Positions 31,068 through 41,038 of a DNA stretch of 64,000 bases are shown piece by piece (the stretch's first letter is position 1; each line of letters begins with the position of its first letter). The stretch is from an uncultured Ignavibacteria bacterium. Its GTDB lineage: Bacteria > Bacteroidota > Ignavibacteria > SZUA-365. A program made the position numbers and the translations under genes. The stretch covers positions 1-64,000 of the forward strand of contig CAJXVM010000017.1 in NCBI GenBank assembly GCA_913061095.1, read 5' to 3'. The notes beneath the pieces were generated by a model. That model was not told the origin of the DNA and ran no database searches. It saw nothing but the letters and a program-made list of their open reading frames with translations.

Positions 31068-34000
31068 TTACTTCGACAACATCATTTTTCGTGTCAGGGC
31101 ACGGTCTCCGCTGATAATGCGGTATAAGTACATGCCGCTCGGAAGGCCGCTCGCATCGAACGTCACCTCGTGCGTGCCCGCGCGCAGAACACCGTTGACG
31201 AGACGTTCAACCAGACGGCCGTGCAGGTCGATGACCTCGAGCCGTCCGTGACGACCGTCGAGATCCGGTGGCACGTGATAGAAAATCGTGGTGAGCGGAT
31301 TAAACGGATTGGGACGATTGCCGAGCTGGAGGTAGTCGTCGGTGATCAGCGGCTCAACGCAGACACCGGAGAACGTAAGCTTCCCGTCGGTGGTCAGCCA
31401 GGAAATGCCGGGTTCAAACACGAAGTACTCATGTCGGAAGCTGACAGGGATATCGACGATGGCGAAATCACCGTCGAAGCCTTCTTTCTCAAGCACATGG
31501 CAGATCAGGTACAGCATGGTTCCCGAGCCCGGCACGATGGGATCTCCCGCGAGATTGATCCGCAACACGCCTGCTTCCGGCCGATCGATGAGCGGCTCCG
31601 GCCAGCTCGCGAGTTCAGCGCCATCAAGGGAGACCGCACGCAGCTCCACCTCATCGGGATCGGCGTGGATGGCGATCGTGAAATCACTGAGCGGCACGCT
31701 CTGGGTATTTTTCATGATGACCGGGATGCGAACATCCTCGCCCATCATCGCGACGTTGTCTTCGGGGATCTGCATCTGAATGATTGCGTAATCAGGCTCG
31801 ATGAACACATCGCTGCTGCAGTACTGTACGGCGAGATCCGGGGTCCGCGACTTCACGGAAATCCCTACGGTCCCTTCAGCGCCGGACAACACGCGCAGCA
31901 CCCAGCTCACGGACGCCGATTCACCCGGGGGCAGCGGTTCGGACAGGGATTTCTCCTGTGTTTCCCCGCTTTCAAGCGCCAGTTCGGCATCAAAGGTCAC
32001 CTCCAGGCGCACCTGTGTCAGCGGCACGCTCCCGGTGTTCGTGATGCGCGCGGTGAAAGAGAAGGGATTCGGCGCCCAGCCGATTGCCTGTCCGCGGAAA
32101 TGAATCGTATCCGGTGCGATACAGGTCAGTTCCGCCGCAGCCGAGTCATCGACGGGCTCGTGGTACAGCACGGTCACCGGAACACACTCGCGTGCGATCT
32201 CCCCACTCGCCTGAACGCGGATCTGGGAGACCGCTCTGCTGGTGCCCTGCTGCGGAATGCCGCGACAGCTCCACGCGATACTCGCACTCTGGCCGGGATC
32301 GAGATCCACTCCCAGCGGCTTTGTGACCGGCTCGCCCGCTTCCAGCGCAATCTCCGCGGCGGGCGTGATGGTGCCGCGGACATCCGTCAGCGTCGTCGAA
32401 CCGGTGTTGCGAACCTCGGCGCGAATCAGGAACGGTGCGGGTTCATATCCCACCGTCTGGCGATTGTAAAAAATCGTATCGGGCGTACTGCAGTCGAGCA
32501 CGAAATCAGAGGGAAGCTGCGGCGGCGGAGCGACGACAATCGACCGCGCACACTGCTGCACACCGCCGGCGCCGGTCATTTCAACCCGGATGCTGCGCTC
32601 GACAAAAACGCTCGCAGTGTCACGCACGAATCGCAGGCGCCACTGCACGTTTTCATCCGCTGCGGGCGGAAGGTCTCGCACCGTCCTGACCTGGGATTCC
32701 CCTGTCGCGAGCAGCACACCGTTGGGAAGAATGATACTGCACCGCACGGAATCCAGCACGACGGTTCCCGGATTACTGATGGTGGCCGTGAACACGGCTT
32801 CACCGTACTCGCCGGTGCTCTGCTCCACGCGCACGGTGTCCGGTGTCAGCGTGCAGGAGGATGCGAACGCGCCCTGATCTGCCGGCGGGATGCGCACCGA
32901 GATACAGCAGTTCATCGGCGGAAGGAAACGCGCGGTCACATTGAAACAGACATCCACGCTGTCGAGCACCGCACCGCGCTGAATCGTGAAACGCCACGGG
33001 AAGAGACGCAGGGCCTCTCCCGGACGAATGGAATCCGCCGTGAGCACCAGCGGCTGTGTGCCGGGATCAAGCCGGAGCTTGCTGGGGAACTGCACACGGA
33101 CGGCAACATCATATGCCGTCGCGGTGCCATTGTTCACCAGTCCCGCGGCCACGACCACCGTATCGTCTTCGCCCGCCTCTTTCATTACCTGGCAGGTGAG
33201 CGCCAGGTCGGGTTCCCGTGCGGCGGGGATGAAGATGGGGATCGGACAGGGCGCGGTCTGCTGCAGGCTTTTGCCCTTCGCCTTTACCTGCACGCGAATC
33301 GTGTCGATACGATCCTGCCCACGCGGCACGGCACGCAGCTGCCAGCTGGCCGTGCCGGACTGCCCTACCGCCAGTGAAGAGGGCGTCAGCAGCTTCGCCG
33401 CCTGCTCTCCGGCCGCAAGGATGATATCGGGAGGCGGCAGGAATTCCGCGACGACGGAATCCGCATGCGCGGTGCCCACGTTGCGCGCTTCCAGCGTGAC
33501 CGTAAAGGGATCTGGGGAATAGGCGTCCGCCGCATCCATAAAAACAAGGGAATCGGGACCAGCGCAGTTGAGTTCCAGCACCGGACCGCGCACTGCTTCG
33601 ATGTACACGACTTTCTCGCATACCACACCGCCGCCGTTCTCCGCGTACACGGTCACCCGGATGCTGTCAAGGCGGTCGGTCGTGCGGTCAAGCACGCGCA
33701 CGAGAAAACTGCCGTCTATGCTCTCACCCGAGGCCAGCGAATCGGTCAGCAGTTTCAGCGACCGGTCTGCGGCGTCAATCGAGAGGTCTTCCCCCTGCAG
33801 CAGGGCGGCGTACAGGTTTTTCGCCGGCGTGTCTCCGGTGTTGCGGACCTGCACATCGAGGCGGAAGGGATTCGGGACGTACGACCCGTTGATGTATCGC
33901 ACGGTATCCGGCCCGTCGAGCGAACAGGTCAGCGAGGGGATGGCATTAATCGTCTGAATATCCAGCGGAGTGCAGCACTGCGCGCCGGGGAAATTTTCCG

Positions 34001-36350
34001 CGGTGATGTTCACACATACCTGCATCGGGGGCTGTGGAGGACCGCTGGCTTCCACGACCCATTTGATCTCGGCACTGTCGCCCGGCGCGATGACGGCGCT
34101 GTTCGGGAAATCCTTCGTCGGGAATTCTCCGTCGACCAGATCGAGAAACGGCGGTAGCTGAATATTGCCCCGCGCTCCGGTCATCGGCAGGTTCGAGACA
34201 TTCCGCACCTTCGTAATCAGGAGCATACGCTCGGGATCGTACTTCCCGGTTCCGTCATCGTATTCAAGCACACGCGTGTCACTGCACACGAGCTGGGCGC
34301 GCACCGGCGAGGCTTCGATGAATATCACGCCACAGCATTCCGCCGTATCCTTTCCGGCGGCGACCTTCACGCAGAAATTCAGCAGATCGGAGGTCGGCCG
34401 TTCGAGGGGACGGATATACCATGTGACCGTGCCGGTGTCGGCACGTGTCAGGAGATTCGGCTTCACTGTGGTGTTGACAGGCGTGGTACTGTCAACGGCG
34501 AAACCCGGCGGCACGTGAATCCATGCCGGAACATCTTCCGCATCGAGGTCGCTGTGGTTCCGGAGCCGAACGGTGACCGGGAACACATCGGGCACATAGG
34601 TGTTGAGGCTGTCATTCCATTCGATGCGGCTGGGCATCGTGCATTCCGCTTCCAGCGCGGTTTTCGCTGCCTCCACTTTCACCATTTTACAGCAGGTCGT
34701 GACACGGCCGCTGTCGGGCTGCACCTCCACACAGATACGGAAATACCGCGTGGAATCCGACGGCTTCACACGCATGAGAAATTCCACGAATCCCGTCTGT
34801 CCGGGCGGAAGTGGATTCGTCGGCAGCACGGTCGAATCCGACGGTGAAAGCAGTTCGATCCCCGGTGGCACGTGCAGTTTGATACGTGTGTTCTCGGCCG
34901 AAAGCGCACTGTTGTTCTGCACACCGACCGCATATCGGATCGTCGGATTGATGTACGAACCGGTGGTCTCATCCCAGTCCACGTAGATCGAATCCCCGCA
35001 GATGACATCCAGTCCCGGTCGTTTCAGAATCAGCAGGTTGCTGTTCTCCGCCTCCTTGCGGATACAGTCGGGGCTCTCGAAATCGAGGTACCACACCGGG
35101 AAGACAAACGATGTGTCCTTCCCCACCGGCGGTGTGCCGTAGCGCAGTTTCAGCAGGGTGGATTTGCCCGGAGGCACGGCAAGCGGTCCGAGCACATCGA
35201 CAATGATCGAATCCCCGACGCGCTGATGGTTCACGGTCGTCTGGGAGGCGAGGAATCCGGTCGTGATCACGTCACGAAAAACCAGCGGCGGTCGCTCCAG
35301 CACTTTGAAGCGGAGATTCTCCACCGTTCCCGGGATATCGGCATCAATGGATACCGGCACCAGCATATCTCCCCGTTCATAGGCATACGTGGAATCGAAG
35401 GAGACGGTGAACGCCGGCAGATTCGGTGAAAGCGGCGCATAAAAACGCACATGCGCCGTGTCCGCCAGTCCGCAGGCTTCGGCGACGACAGTCAGCTCCC
35501 GCAGCGATCCGTCGGGACAGTCGGACATGTACTGGAAGGTACAGTCATTCATCCCTCCCGATACCAGCGACATCATGGCGTTGAATGCCGGCACGATGTC
35601 GTCGGGATGCTCTACCGTAAGGAACTGCCCGCCGGTGGAATCGGCGAGCGCCCGCATGTTGGCGAGTTCGTTGTCGTTGTCGATGTACTTCAGGCCGATG
35701 GAAAAGATCGGGATGCCCAGCTGCCGCGCAAGCGCGATGACATCCTGCAGGGAGGCGAGGCTGTTGTTGTCGGCGCCGTCCGACATCACGACCACGGCCT
35801 TGATCGGGTTCGTGCCCTTGGTGGCGACTTCGTTGAGGGCCGCGATCAATGCGTCGTACATGGTCGTGACCCCGTAGGGGTAGAGTTTGTTGATCGCTTC
35901 GAACAGCTCAGTGAGATTCGTGGTCATCGGTTGATCGAGGGTCACGTCATCACCGAAACTAAACAGAGCCGCTTCGTCATCGCCGGTGGTGTGCGACTGC
36001 ATCAGCTCCACAAACCGCCAGGCTCCGAGCTGAATGCGGTACAGCGCCGTCCCCGCTACCGAACCGCTGCGATCGACCGCGAGCGCCACCGATACCGGGA
36101 CGGTCTCGTTCGGACAGTCGAGCGACCCCATCATGGTCTTCAGCTCGCCATCCTCGTAAATTTTTATCGTGACAGGATTAATGTTCGTGGTCTGCTGTCC
36201 GGTGCAGAAAGCCCGGACGTGCACCTTGAGGGTAGGGAAATTCGTGGTGTCGACGCGGACAATGCGTACTTCGTTCCACACCTGCGCCTCTGCACGCGGG
36301 GCGGCAACAACGGTAAGTACAAGAAGGGAAAACAGGAGCAATCGCTTCAT
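31068..36350 (-). CDS. Giant secreted protein: VWA domain, nine Cys-containing modules, cohesin-like domain, T9SS tail
   Basis: 1760 residues from ATG 36350 (AGG ribosome site). Signal peptide to about AEA (22). VWA domain (about 83-262) with a MIDAS: D93-x-S95-x-S97, the TT of GVTTMYDA and D191 in MSDGAD. A beta domain follows (310-440). Then come nine modules of about 120 residues (447-1515), each opening like LxC..PDT.xY……PxPF…..VRNTG and closing with PG.SxxxxWxxR and one or two Cys before an 'FIEA'-like end; they resemble CARDB/DUF11 beta-sandwiches. A cohesin-like domain (about 1517-1650) has VRIPVIMKNTQSVPLSDF. The last ~90 residues hold NRPNPFNP and MYLYRI…KMMLSK, the T9SS sorting signal. 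It is probably a surface adhesin or matrix protein; the ligand is unknown. Confidence 0.88.
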   Translation of the reverse strand: MKRLLLFSLLVLTVVAAPRAEAQVWNEVRIVRVDTTNFPTLKVHVRAFCTGQQTTNINPVTIKIYEDGELKTMMGSLDCPNETVPVSVALAVDRSGSVAGTALYRIQLGAWRFVELMQSHTTGDDEAALFSFGDDVTLDQPMTTNLTELFEAINKLYPYGVTTMYDALIAALNEVATKGTNPIKAVVVMSDGADNNSLASLQDVIALARQLGIPIFSIGLKYIDNDNELANMRALADSTGGQFLTVEHPDDIVPAFNAMMSLVSGGMNDCTFQYMSDCPDGSLRELTVVAEACGLADTAHVRFYAPLSPNLPAFTVSFDSTYAYERGDMLVPVSIDADIPGTVENLRFKVLERPPLVFRDVITTGFLASQTTVNHQRVGDSIIVDVLGPLAVPPGKSTLLKLRYGTPPVGKDTSFVFPVWYLDFESPDCIRKEAENSNLLILKRPGLDVICGDSIYVDWDETTGSYINPTIRYAVGVQNNSALSAENTRIKLHVPPGIELLSPSDSTVLPTNPLPPGQTGFVEFLMRVKPSDSTRYFRICVEVQPDSGRVTTCCKMVKVEAAKTALEAECTMPSRIEWNDSLNTYVPDVFPVTVRLRNHSDLDAEDVPAWIHVPPGFAVDSTTPVNTTVKPNLLTRADTGTVTWYIRPLERPTSDLLNFCVKVAAGKDTAECCGVIFIEASPVRAQLVCSDTRVLEYDDGTGKYDPERMLLITKVRNVSNLPMTGARGNIQLPPFLDLVDGEFPTKDFPNSAVIAPGDSAEIKWVVEASGPPQPPMQVCVNITAENFPGAQCCTPLDIQTINAIPSLTCSLDGPDTVRYINGSYVPNPFRLDVQVRNTGDTPAKNLYAALLQGEDLSIDAADRSLKLLTDSLASGESIDGSFLVRVLDRTTDRLDSIRVTVYAENGGGVVCEKVVYIEAVRGPVLELNCAGPDSLVFMDAADAYSPDPFTVTLEARNVGTAHADSVVAEFLPPPDIILAAGEQAAKLLTPSSLAVGQSGTASWQLRAVPRGQDRIDTIRVQVKAKGKSLQQTAPCPIPIFIPAAREPDLALTCQVMKEAGEDDTVVVAAGLVNNGTATAYDVAVRVQFPSKLRLDPGTQPLVLTADSIRPGEALRLFPWRFTIQRGAVLDSVDVCFNVTARFLPPMNCCISVRIPPADQGAFASSCTLTPDTVRVEQSTGEYGEAVFTATISNPGTVVLDSVRCSIILPNGVLLATGESQVRTVRDLPPAADENVQWRLRFVRDTASVFVERSIRVEMTGAGGVQQCARSIVVAPPPQLPSDFVLDCSTPDTIFYNRQTVGYEPAPFLIRAEVRNTGSTTLTDVRGTITPAAEIALEAGEPVTKPLGVDLDPGQSASIAWSCRGIPQQGTSRAVSQIRVQASGEIARECVPVTVLYHEPVDDSAAAELTCIAPDTIHFRGQAIGWAPNPFSFTARITNTGSVPLTQVRLEVTFDAELALESGETQEKSLSEPLPPGESASVSWVLRVLSGAEGTVGISVKSRTPDLAVQYCSSDVFIEPDYAIIQMQIPEDNVAMMGEDVRIPVIMKNTQSVPLSDFTIAIHADPDEVELRAVSLDGAELASWPEPLIDRPEAGVLRINLAGDPIVPGSGTMLYLICHVLEKEGFDGDFAIVDIPVSFRHEYFVFEPGISWLTTDGKLTFSGVCVEPLITDDYLQLGNRPNPFNPLTTIFYHVPPDLDGRHGRLEVIDLHGRLVERLVNGVLRAGTHEVTFDASGLPSGMYLYRIISGDRALTRKMMLSK

Positions 36351-36424
36351 ACGGGCCTCAGGAGACAACAGAACAGCGGTCCGGTGCATCGTGTGATGTC
36401 CGCAGTGCGACGGAGCCACGAACG

Positions 36425-37771
36425 TCAGGAGGCGGAATGCTCCGCACTCCAGGGAACGATGGTATCTGCATCAAAATACGAAAAAATCTTGCCCGTGCGA
36501 GGGATTTCCCCGTCACCCATGGTGAACGCGCGCAGGGCCCGTTCGCGGAAATGCACAAGATCATGCTCCCGCGAACTGTAGAGGCGACAGAGCGGCTCGT
36601 CCTCCTCGACGGAATCGCCGCTTTTCTTCGCGAGCACGATGCCCGCGGTGGGATCCACCGTGTCAGTAGACTGCCGGCGTCCCGCCCCGAGTTCCACCGC
36701 GAGCAGGCCGAGCGCACGGGCGTTGACCGACTGCAGCACGCCGGAGCGGGGCGCCGGGACCTCGATTGCGGCATCGGCGTTGCGGTAACGCATTGTTTCC
36801 TCGATAACTGCGGTATCGCCGCCCTGCGCGCGTACGAGTTCCAGAAGTTTTTCGAACGCCAATCCCCGCCGCACGACATCCCGGGCAACGGCAATGCCTT
36901 CGGTAACCGACTGTGCCTTGCGCCCGAGATGGATCATCAGTCCCGCCAGTCCGTAAGTCACTTCCATCAGATCCGGTGTTTCGCGACCCTGCAGGCAGTC
37001 GGTGACTTCCACCACTTCCAGCCAGTTCCCGATGGCGTATCCGAGGGGCTCGTTCATGTCGGTGATCACGCCCACGGTGGGGAGGTCGAAATGGCGCCCG
37101 ACGGCGGCGAGCAGCAGTGCGAGTTCCTCCGCCTGCGCGCGCTCACGCATGAACGCCCCGCGACCGGTCTTGATATCGAGCACGAGCGCATCCGCGCCGC
37201 CGGCGACTTTCTTGCTCATGATGCTGGCGGCGATGTAGGGGAGGATTTCCACGGTAGCGGTCACATCACGGAGCGCATAGATACGCCGGTCGAGCGGTAC
37301 GAGATCGGCCGACTGACCGGCCATCACCATCCCGATATCTCCGAGCTGCCGCACAACGGCGGAGGGTGACAGACTGACCCCGAATCCCGGGATGCTTTCC
37401 AGTTTGTCGAGCGTGCCTCCGGTGTGACCGAGTGCGCGCCCTGATATCATCGGGGCACGCACCCCCGCCGCAGCGAGAATGGGTACGAGAAGCAGTGACG
37501 TCTTGTCGCCTACGCCGCCGGTGGAATGCTTGTCAACCTTCACCCCGGCCACGGGCGAGAGATCGATGCGGCTGCCGGAACGGAGGAAGATCTCGGTGAC
37601 GGCGAGTGTCTCATCCATCGACATGGGCGAAAAATACGACGCCATCAGCAGCGCGGTCATCTGCTCGTCGGTAACCGAACCCTCGAGAAATCCCCCGAAA
37701 AAGGATTCATAGTCTTCCCTGTTCAGTTCCTCCCCGTCGCGTTTCCTGCGAATAATTTCCTGCGGCAGCAT
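36425..37771 (-). CDS. deoA: Thymidine/pyrimidine-nucleoside phosphorylase
   Basis: 448 residues. The diagnostic KHSTGGVGDKTS phosphate-binding motif, then SGRALGHTGGTLDKLESIPG, and later SKKVAGGADALVLDIKTGRGAF, span the alpha and alpha/beta domains. It splits thymidine or uridine with phosphate into base and (deoxy)ribose 1-phosphate for nucleoside salvage. Whether it is DeoA (thymidine) or Pdp (broader) cannot be told here. It lies upstream of the giant VWA gene, on the same strand and 74 bases apart, with no terminator between. Confidence 0.93.
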   Translation of the reverse strand: MLPQEIIRRKRDGEELNREDYESFFGGFLEGSVTDEQMTALLMASYFSPMSMDETLAVTEIFLRSGSRIDLSPVAGVKVDKHSTGGVGDKTSLLLVPILAAAGVRAPMISGRALGHTGGTLDKLESIPGFGVSLSPSAVVRQLGDIGMVMAGQSADLVPLDRRIYALRDVTATVEILPYIAASIMSKKVAGGADALVLDIKTGRGAFMRERAQAEELALLLAAVGRHFDLPTVGVITDMNEPLGYAIGNWLEVVEVTDCLQGRETPDLMEVTYGLAGLMIHLGRKAQSVTEGIAVARDVVRRGLAFEKLLELVRAQGGDTAVIEETMRYRNADAAIEVPAPRSGVLQSVNARALGLLAVELGAGRRQSTDTVDPTAGIVLAKKSGDSVEEDEPLCRLYSSREHDLVHFRERALRAFTMGDGEIPRTGKIFSYFDADTIVPWSAEHSAS

Positions 37772-37886
37772 GCGTCAAATCCGTCCTGGTGGATAATCGC
37801 TTCATGGTAACGAACCCGCAGCGGATAATCAAAATCTTTGATGCACGACGACACGAAGTCATGAAGACACGAGGGGACATCCGCAA

Positions 37887-37913
37887 AAGGGCCGATCCAG
37901 TGGATCGGCCCTT
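37887..37913 (-). terminator. Strong hairpin terminator after nuoF
   Basis: AAGGGCCGATCC (37887-37898) and GGATCGGCCCTT (37902-37913) form a perfect 12-bp stem with a 3-base loop, followed on the minus strand by TTTTGC. It ends the nuoABCDEF transcript about 43 bases past the nuoF stop and separates it from deoA. Confidence 0.9.
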
Positions 37914-37955
37914 GTACCTGTTTTTTCGTGTCTTTTGGTCTTGGTGACCTTTGTG

Positions 37956-39212
37956 CTACCGAGAGAGTTCCGCTTCCAGCTCATCGCGGAAGCGCTCGAT
38001 GGTGAACTTGACCGGCCAGGCCGCAGCGTCACCGAGAGCGCAGACGGTATTCCCCTCGATGTTTTTTGCGACGCTGTGCAGCAGGTCGAGGTCCTTCGGT
38101 TCGCCCTCACCATCGAGCAGGCGGTGAAATACCTTGAGCATCCATCCCGTGCCTTCGCGGCAGGGTGTGCACTGTCCGCAGGACTCCACCTTGTAAAAAT
38201 GCGTGATGCGTGTGAGGATACGCGTCAGGTCGGTATCCTCGTCCATCACCATGATGCCGGCCGTGCCAATGGCGGAACCGATTTCCTTGAGGGATTCGGC
38301 ATCCATCCGCACGCCCTCGAGCTGGTCTCCGCGCAGCGGCGGCATGGAGCTGCCTCCCGGAATCACCATTTTGATCTTCTTATCGCCCGGGACGCCGCCG
38401 GCCACGTCGTGAATCAACTCGGTGAGCAGCATGCCCGTGGGTAGTTCATACACGCCGGGCTTGTTGACATGACCGGAAATTCCGTAGAGAATCGGACCGG
38501 GATGCTTCTCCGCACCGATGTTCTTGTACCAGTCCGCGCCGCGCTCGATGATCAGCGGTACGTTGGCAATGGTCTCGACGTTGTTGATGGTCGTCGGACA
38601 TCCCCAGAGGCCCACCTGCGCCGGGAACGGCGGCTTGACACGCGGGTACGGCCGGATCCCCTCGATGGAGTTCATCAGGGAGCTCTCCTCGCCGCAGATG
38701 TATGCCCCCGCGCCGCGGTGAACATAAATCTCACAGGAGAAATCCGTCCCGAAGGTTTCCTTCATCTTCTCGCCCACGTAGCCCTTCGCGTAGGCATCCG
38801 CCACGGCTTTCTCGACCATCTGCACCCACTTCTCGTATTCACCGCGGATGTAGATGTAGGCCGCCTTGATGCGCAGGGCATACCCGGCGATGAGAATGCC
38901 CTCGATCATCAGATGCGGATTGAATTCAAAGATCTGGCGGTCCTTGAACGAGCCCGGTTCGCTCTCGTCACCGTTGACGCAGAGGTAGTTGGGCTTCTCA
39001 CCGTCCGTGGGCATGAAGGACCATTTCAGTCCGGTGGGAAAGGCAGCGCCGCCGCGACCGCGGAGGCCTGATTCCTTGACGATGCCGATGACGTCGTCGG
39101 GCGCCATGCCGAGCGACTTCCGGATATGCTGGTAGCCGCCGTGCTGTTCGTAGACGTCGATCCTGTCGAGGTCCGGGATGTCGGGGAGTATGACTGGCTG
39201 GTATTCGCTCAT
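37956..39212 (-). CDS. nuoF: NADH-quinone oxidoreductase subunit F
   Basis: 418 residues from ATG 39212 (a GTG at 39230 is also in frame). It holds the NADH/FMN domain with GLRGRGGAAFPTGLKWS and YICGEESSLMNSIEG, and the N3 [4Fe-4S] motif ESCGQCTPCREG with a later Cys in NTVCALGDAAAWP. It oxidises NADH and passes electrons via FMN to the Fe-S chain of complex I. It is the last gene of the block; no nuoG follows. Confidence 0.95.
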   Translation of the reverse strand: MSEYQPVILPDIPDLDRIDVYEQHGGYQHIRKSLGMAPDDVIGIVKESGLRGRGGAAFPTGLKWSFMPTDGEKPNYLCVNGDESEPGSFKDRQIFEFNPHLMIEGILIAGYALRIKAAYIYIRGEYEKWVQMVEKAVADAYAKGYVGEKMKETFGTDFSCEIYVHRGAGAYICGEESSLMNSIEGIRPYPRVKPPFPAQVGLWGCPTTINNVETIANVPLIIERGADWYKNIGAEKHPGPILYGISGHVNKPGVYELPTGMLLTELIHDVAGGVPGDKKIKMVIPGGSSMPPLRGDQLEGVRMDAESLKEIGSAIGTAGIMVMDEDTDLTRILTRITHFYKVESCGQCTPCREGTGWMLKVFHRLLDGEGEPKDLDLLHSVAKNIEGNTVCALGDAAAWPVKFTIERFRDELEAELSR

Positions 39213-39237
39213 ATGCTGTTCTTGCGGCACGCGGGGC

Positions 39238-39711
39238 TCAGCCCTTCGCCTTGAGTGCGTCGATAAGTTCGTTAATCGTTTCCGGGGTCAGGTTTTCGTG
39301 GTAATCCTTGTTGACGGACATCATCGGTGCGGTGCCGCAGGAGCCGAGGCATTCCGCTTCGTGTACCGAGAAAAGCCCGTCGTCGGTCATCTCACCGATG
39401 CCGATGCCGATCTTGTCCTTGATCGTCTGCAGCACCATGTCGGATCCGCGCAGCATGCAGGAGACGTTGGTGCAAACCTGCAGCTTGTATTTGCCCGTTT
39501 TGTGCTGATGGTACATCTCATAGAATGTGACAACGCCGAGCACATTTTCCTCGGGCACCTCCAGCAAGTTCGCAACATAGGTGATGCCTTCGTCGGAGAT
39601 GTGTCCGTACTTGTCCTGGTACATGTGCAGGACACCCATGACCGCCGAGAGGTTCGTCGGGTAATGGGACTTTAGTTCTTCGACTTGTTTGAGTTCTTCT
39701 TCGCTAAACAT
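39238..39711 (-). CDS. nuoE: NADH-quinone oxidoreductase subunit E
   Basis: 157 residues from ATG 39711 (a TTG at 39726 is possible). Thioredoxin-like [2Fe-2S] protein with the cluster cysteines in QVCTNVSCMLRG and HEAECLGSCGTAPMM. It holds cluster N1a next to NuoF in the NADH-oxidising arm. Coding order (D, E, F) is the usual one. Confidence 0.95.
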   Translation of the reverse strand: MFSEEELKQVEELKSHYPTNLSAVMGVLHMYQDKYGHISDEGITYVANLLEVPEENVLGVVTFYEMYHQHKTGKYKLQVCTNVSCMLRGSDMVLQTIKDKIGIGIGEMTDDGLFSVHEAECLGSCGTAPMMSVNKDYHENLTPETINELIDALKAKG

Positions 39712-39730
39712 CGAGATGCTCTGCAAGTGG

Positions 39731-41035
39731 TTATTTATCGGCCTCGCCCATAACCGGGTCGAGACTGCCGAGGATCGCGAGAATATCAGAGAGCAGGTGG
39801 CCCTTCAGCAGCTGCGGCAGGGCCTGCAGGTTGCAGAATGACGGGGAGCGGATCTTCAGCCGCCAGGGATGCCCCTCGCCGCGGCTGACGATATGGAAGC
39901 CGAGCTGTCCCTTCGCCGATTCCACGGCATGATACACCTCGCCCTCGGGTGGATTGACACCGAAGTTGACGATCATGAAGTCATGGATCAGCTCTTCCAT
40001 GCGTGTGTAAATACGTTCCTTGCGCGGCAGCACTTTCTTCGGTTCATGCGCGTGCACCGAACCCTCGGGCAGTTTTTCGAGGCACTGACGAATGATTTTC
40101 AGGCTTTCTTCCATTTCCTTGAGCCGCACGTAATAGCGCGCGAGCGAATCACCCTCGGATTCCGTGATAACGTCGAAATCAAGCTGGTCGTAGACCATGT
40201 AGGGATTGTCGCGACGCAGATCCAGAGGGACGCCCGAGCCGCGCAGGTTGGGCCCGGTCAGACCGATGGCGAGCGCGTCCTCCGCGGAGATCACACCCGT
40301 GTTGCGACAGCGGTCGTAGAAGATGCGGTTGCGGCTGACGAGTCGTTCGGCCTCGAGCTGCCGCTCCGGGAACTGTTCGATGAACGCGCGGATGGCGGCG
40401 ATGCCGTCATCCTGAATGTCCTGTGCGATTCCGCCGATGCGCGTGAAACTTGTCGTAAAGCGCGCACCCACCACGAGGTCGAAAATGTCGTGGATTTTCT
40501 CGCGCTCGCGGAAACACCAGAGCAGCAGCGTCATGGCGCCGACGTCCATGGCCATGACGCCGAAGGCGACGAGGTGGGAAGAAATGCGCGCAAGCTCGGA
40601 GAGCAACGTGCGAATGTACTGCGCACGCGGGGGCGCCTCGATTCCGAGCAGCTTCTCCACCGCCAGGATATACGCCACATTATTGTGCAGCGGCTGCAGG
40701 TAGTCGAGACGATCGGTGTGCGTGATGAACTCGTGGTAGGTCTCGTTCTCCGCGATTTTCTCGTACCCGCGGTGCAGATATCCGAGTTCGGGCAGTGCAC
40801 TGACAATGGTTTCACCGTCGAGACGCAGCAGGATACGCAGCACCCCGTGCGTTGCGGGATGCGACGGACCCATGTTCAGCACCATGTCGTTCTCGAGCGG
40901 ATCGTCGAAGGAGAGATCCGGATCCATGTCGAGCAGCGCCTGCAGCATCTTCGTGCGCTTCTCCCTGGGCGGAAGATGCGTCGTGATGACGGGAGTATCG
41001 TATAAATCGCTGGATGATTTCGTCTTGTCGCTCAT
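39731..41035 (-). CDS. nuoD: NADH-quinone oxidoreductase subunit D
   Basis: 434 residues of the 49-kDa subunit, derived from NiFe-hydrogenase large subunits. MVLNMGPSHPATHGVLRI and ELGYLHRGYEKIAENETYHEF carry the quinone-pocket His and Tyr regions. It is a separate gene from nuoC rather than the CD fusion found in enterobacteria. It sits 3 bases after nuoC. Confidence 0.95.
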   Translation of the reverse strand: MSDKTKSSSDLYDTPVITTHLPPREKRTKMLQALLDMDPDLSFDDPLENDMVLNMGPSHPATHGVLRILLRLDGETIVSALPELGYLHRGYEKIAENETYHEFITHTDRLDYLQPLHNNVAYILAVEKLLGIEAPPRAQYIRTLLSELARISSHLVAFGVMAMDVGAMTLLLWCFREREKIHDIFDLVVGARFTTSFTRIGGIAQDIQDDGIAAIRAFIEQFPERQLEAERLVSRNRIFYDRCRNTGVISAEDALAIGLTGPNLRGSGVPLDLRRDNPYMVYDQLDFDVITESEGDSLARYYVRLKEMEESLKIIRQCLEKLPEGSVHAHEPKKVLPRKERIYTRMEELIHDFMIVNFGVNPPEGEVYHAVESAKGQLGFHIVSRGEGHPWRLKIRSPSFCNLQALPQLLKGHLLSDILAILGSLDPVMGEADK

Positions 41036-41038
41036 ATC

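Noticed and set aside
31170-33377. 735-codon plus-strand frame inside the giant VWA gene
   Set aside because: Antisense shadow of the repeat modules; no signal or motif of its own.
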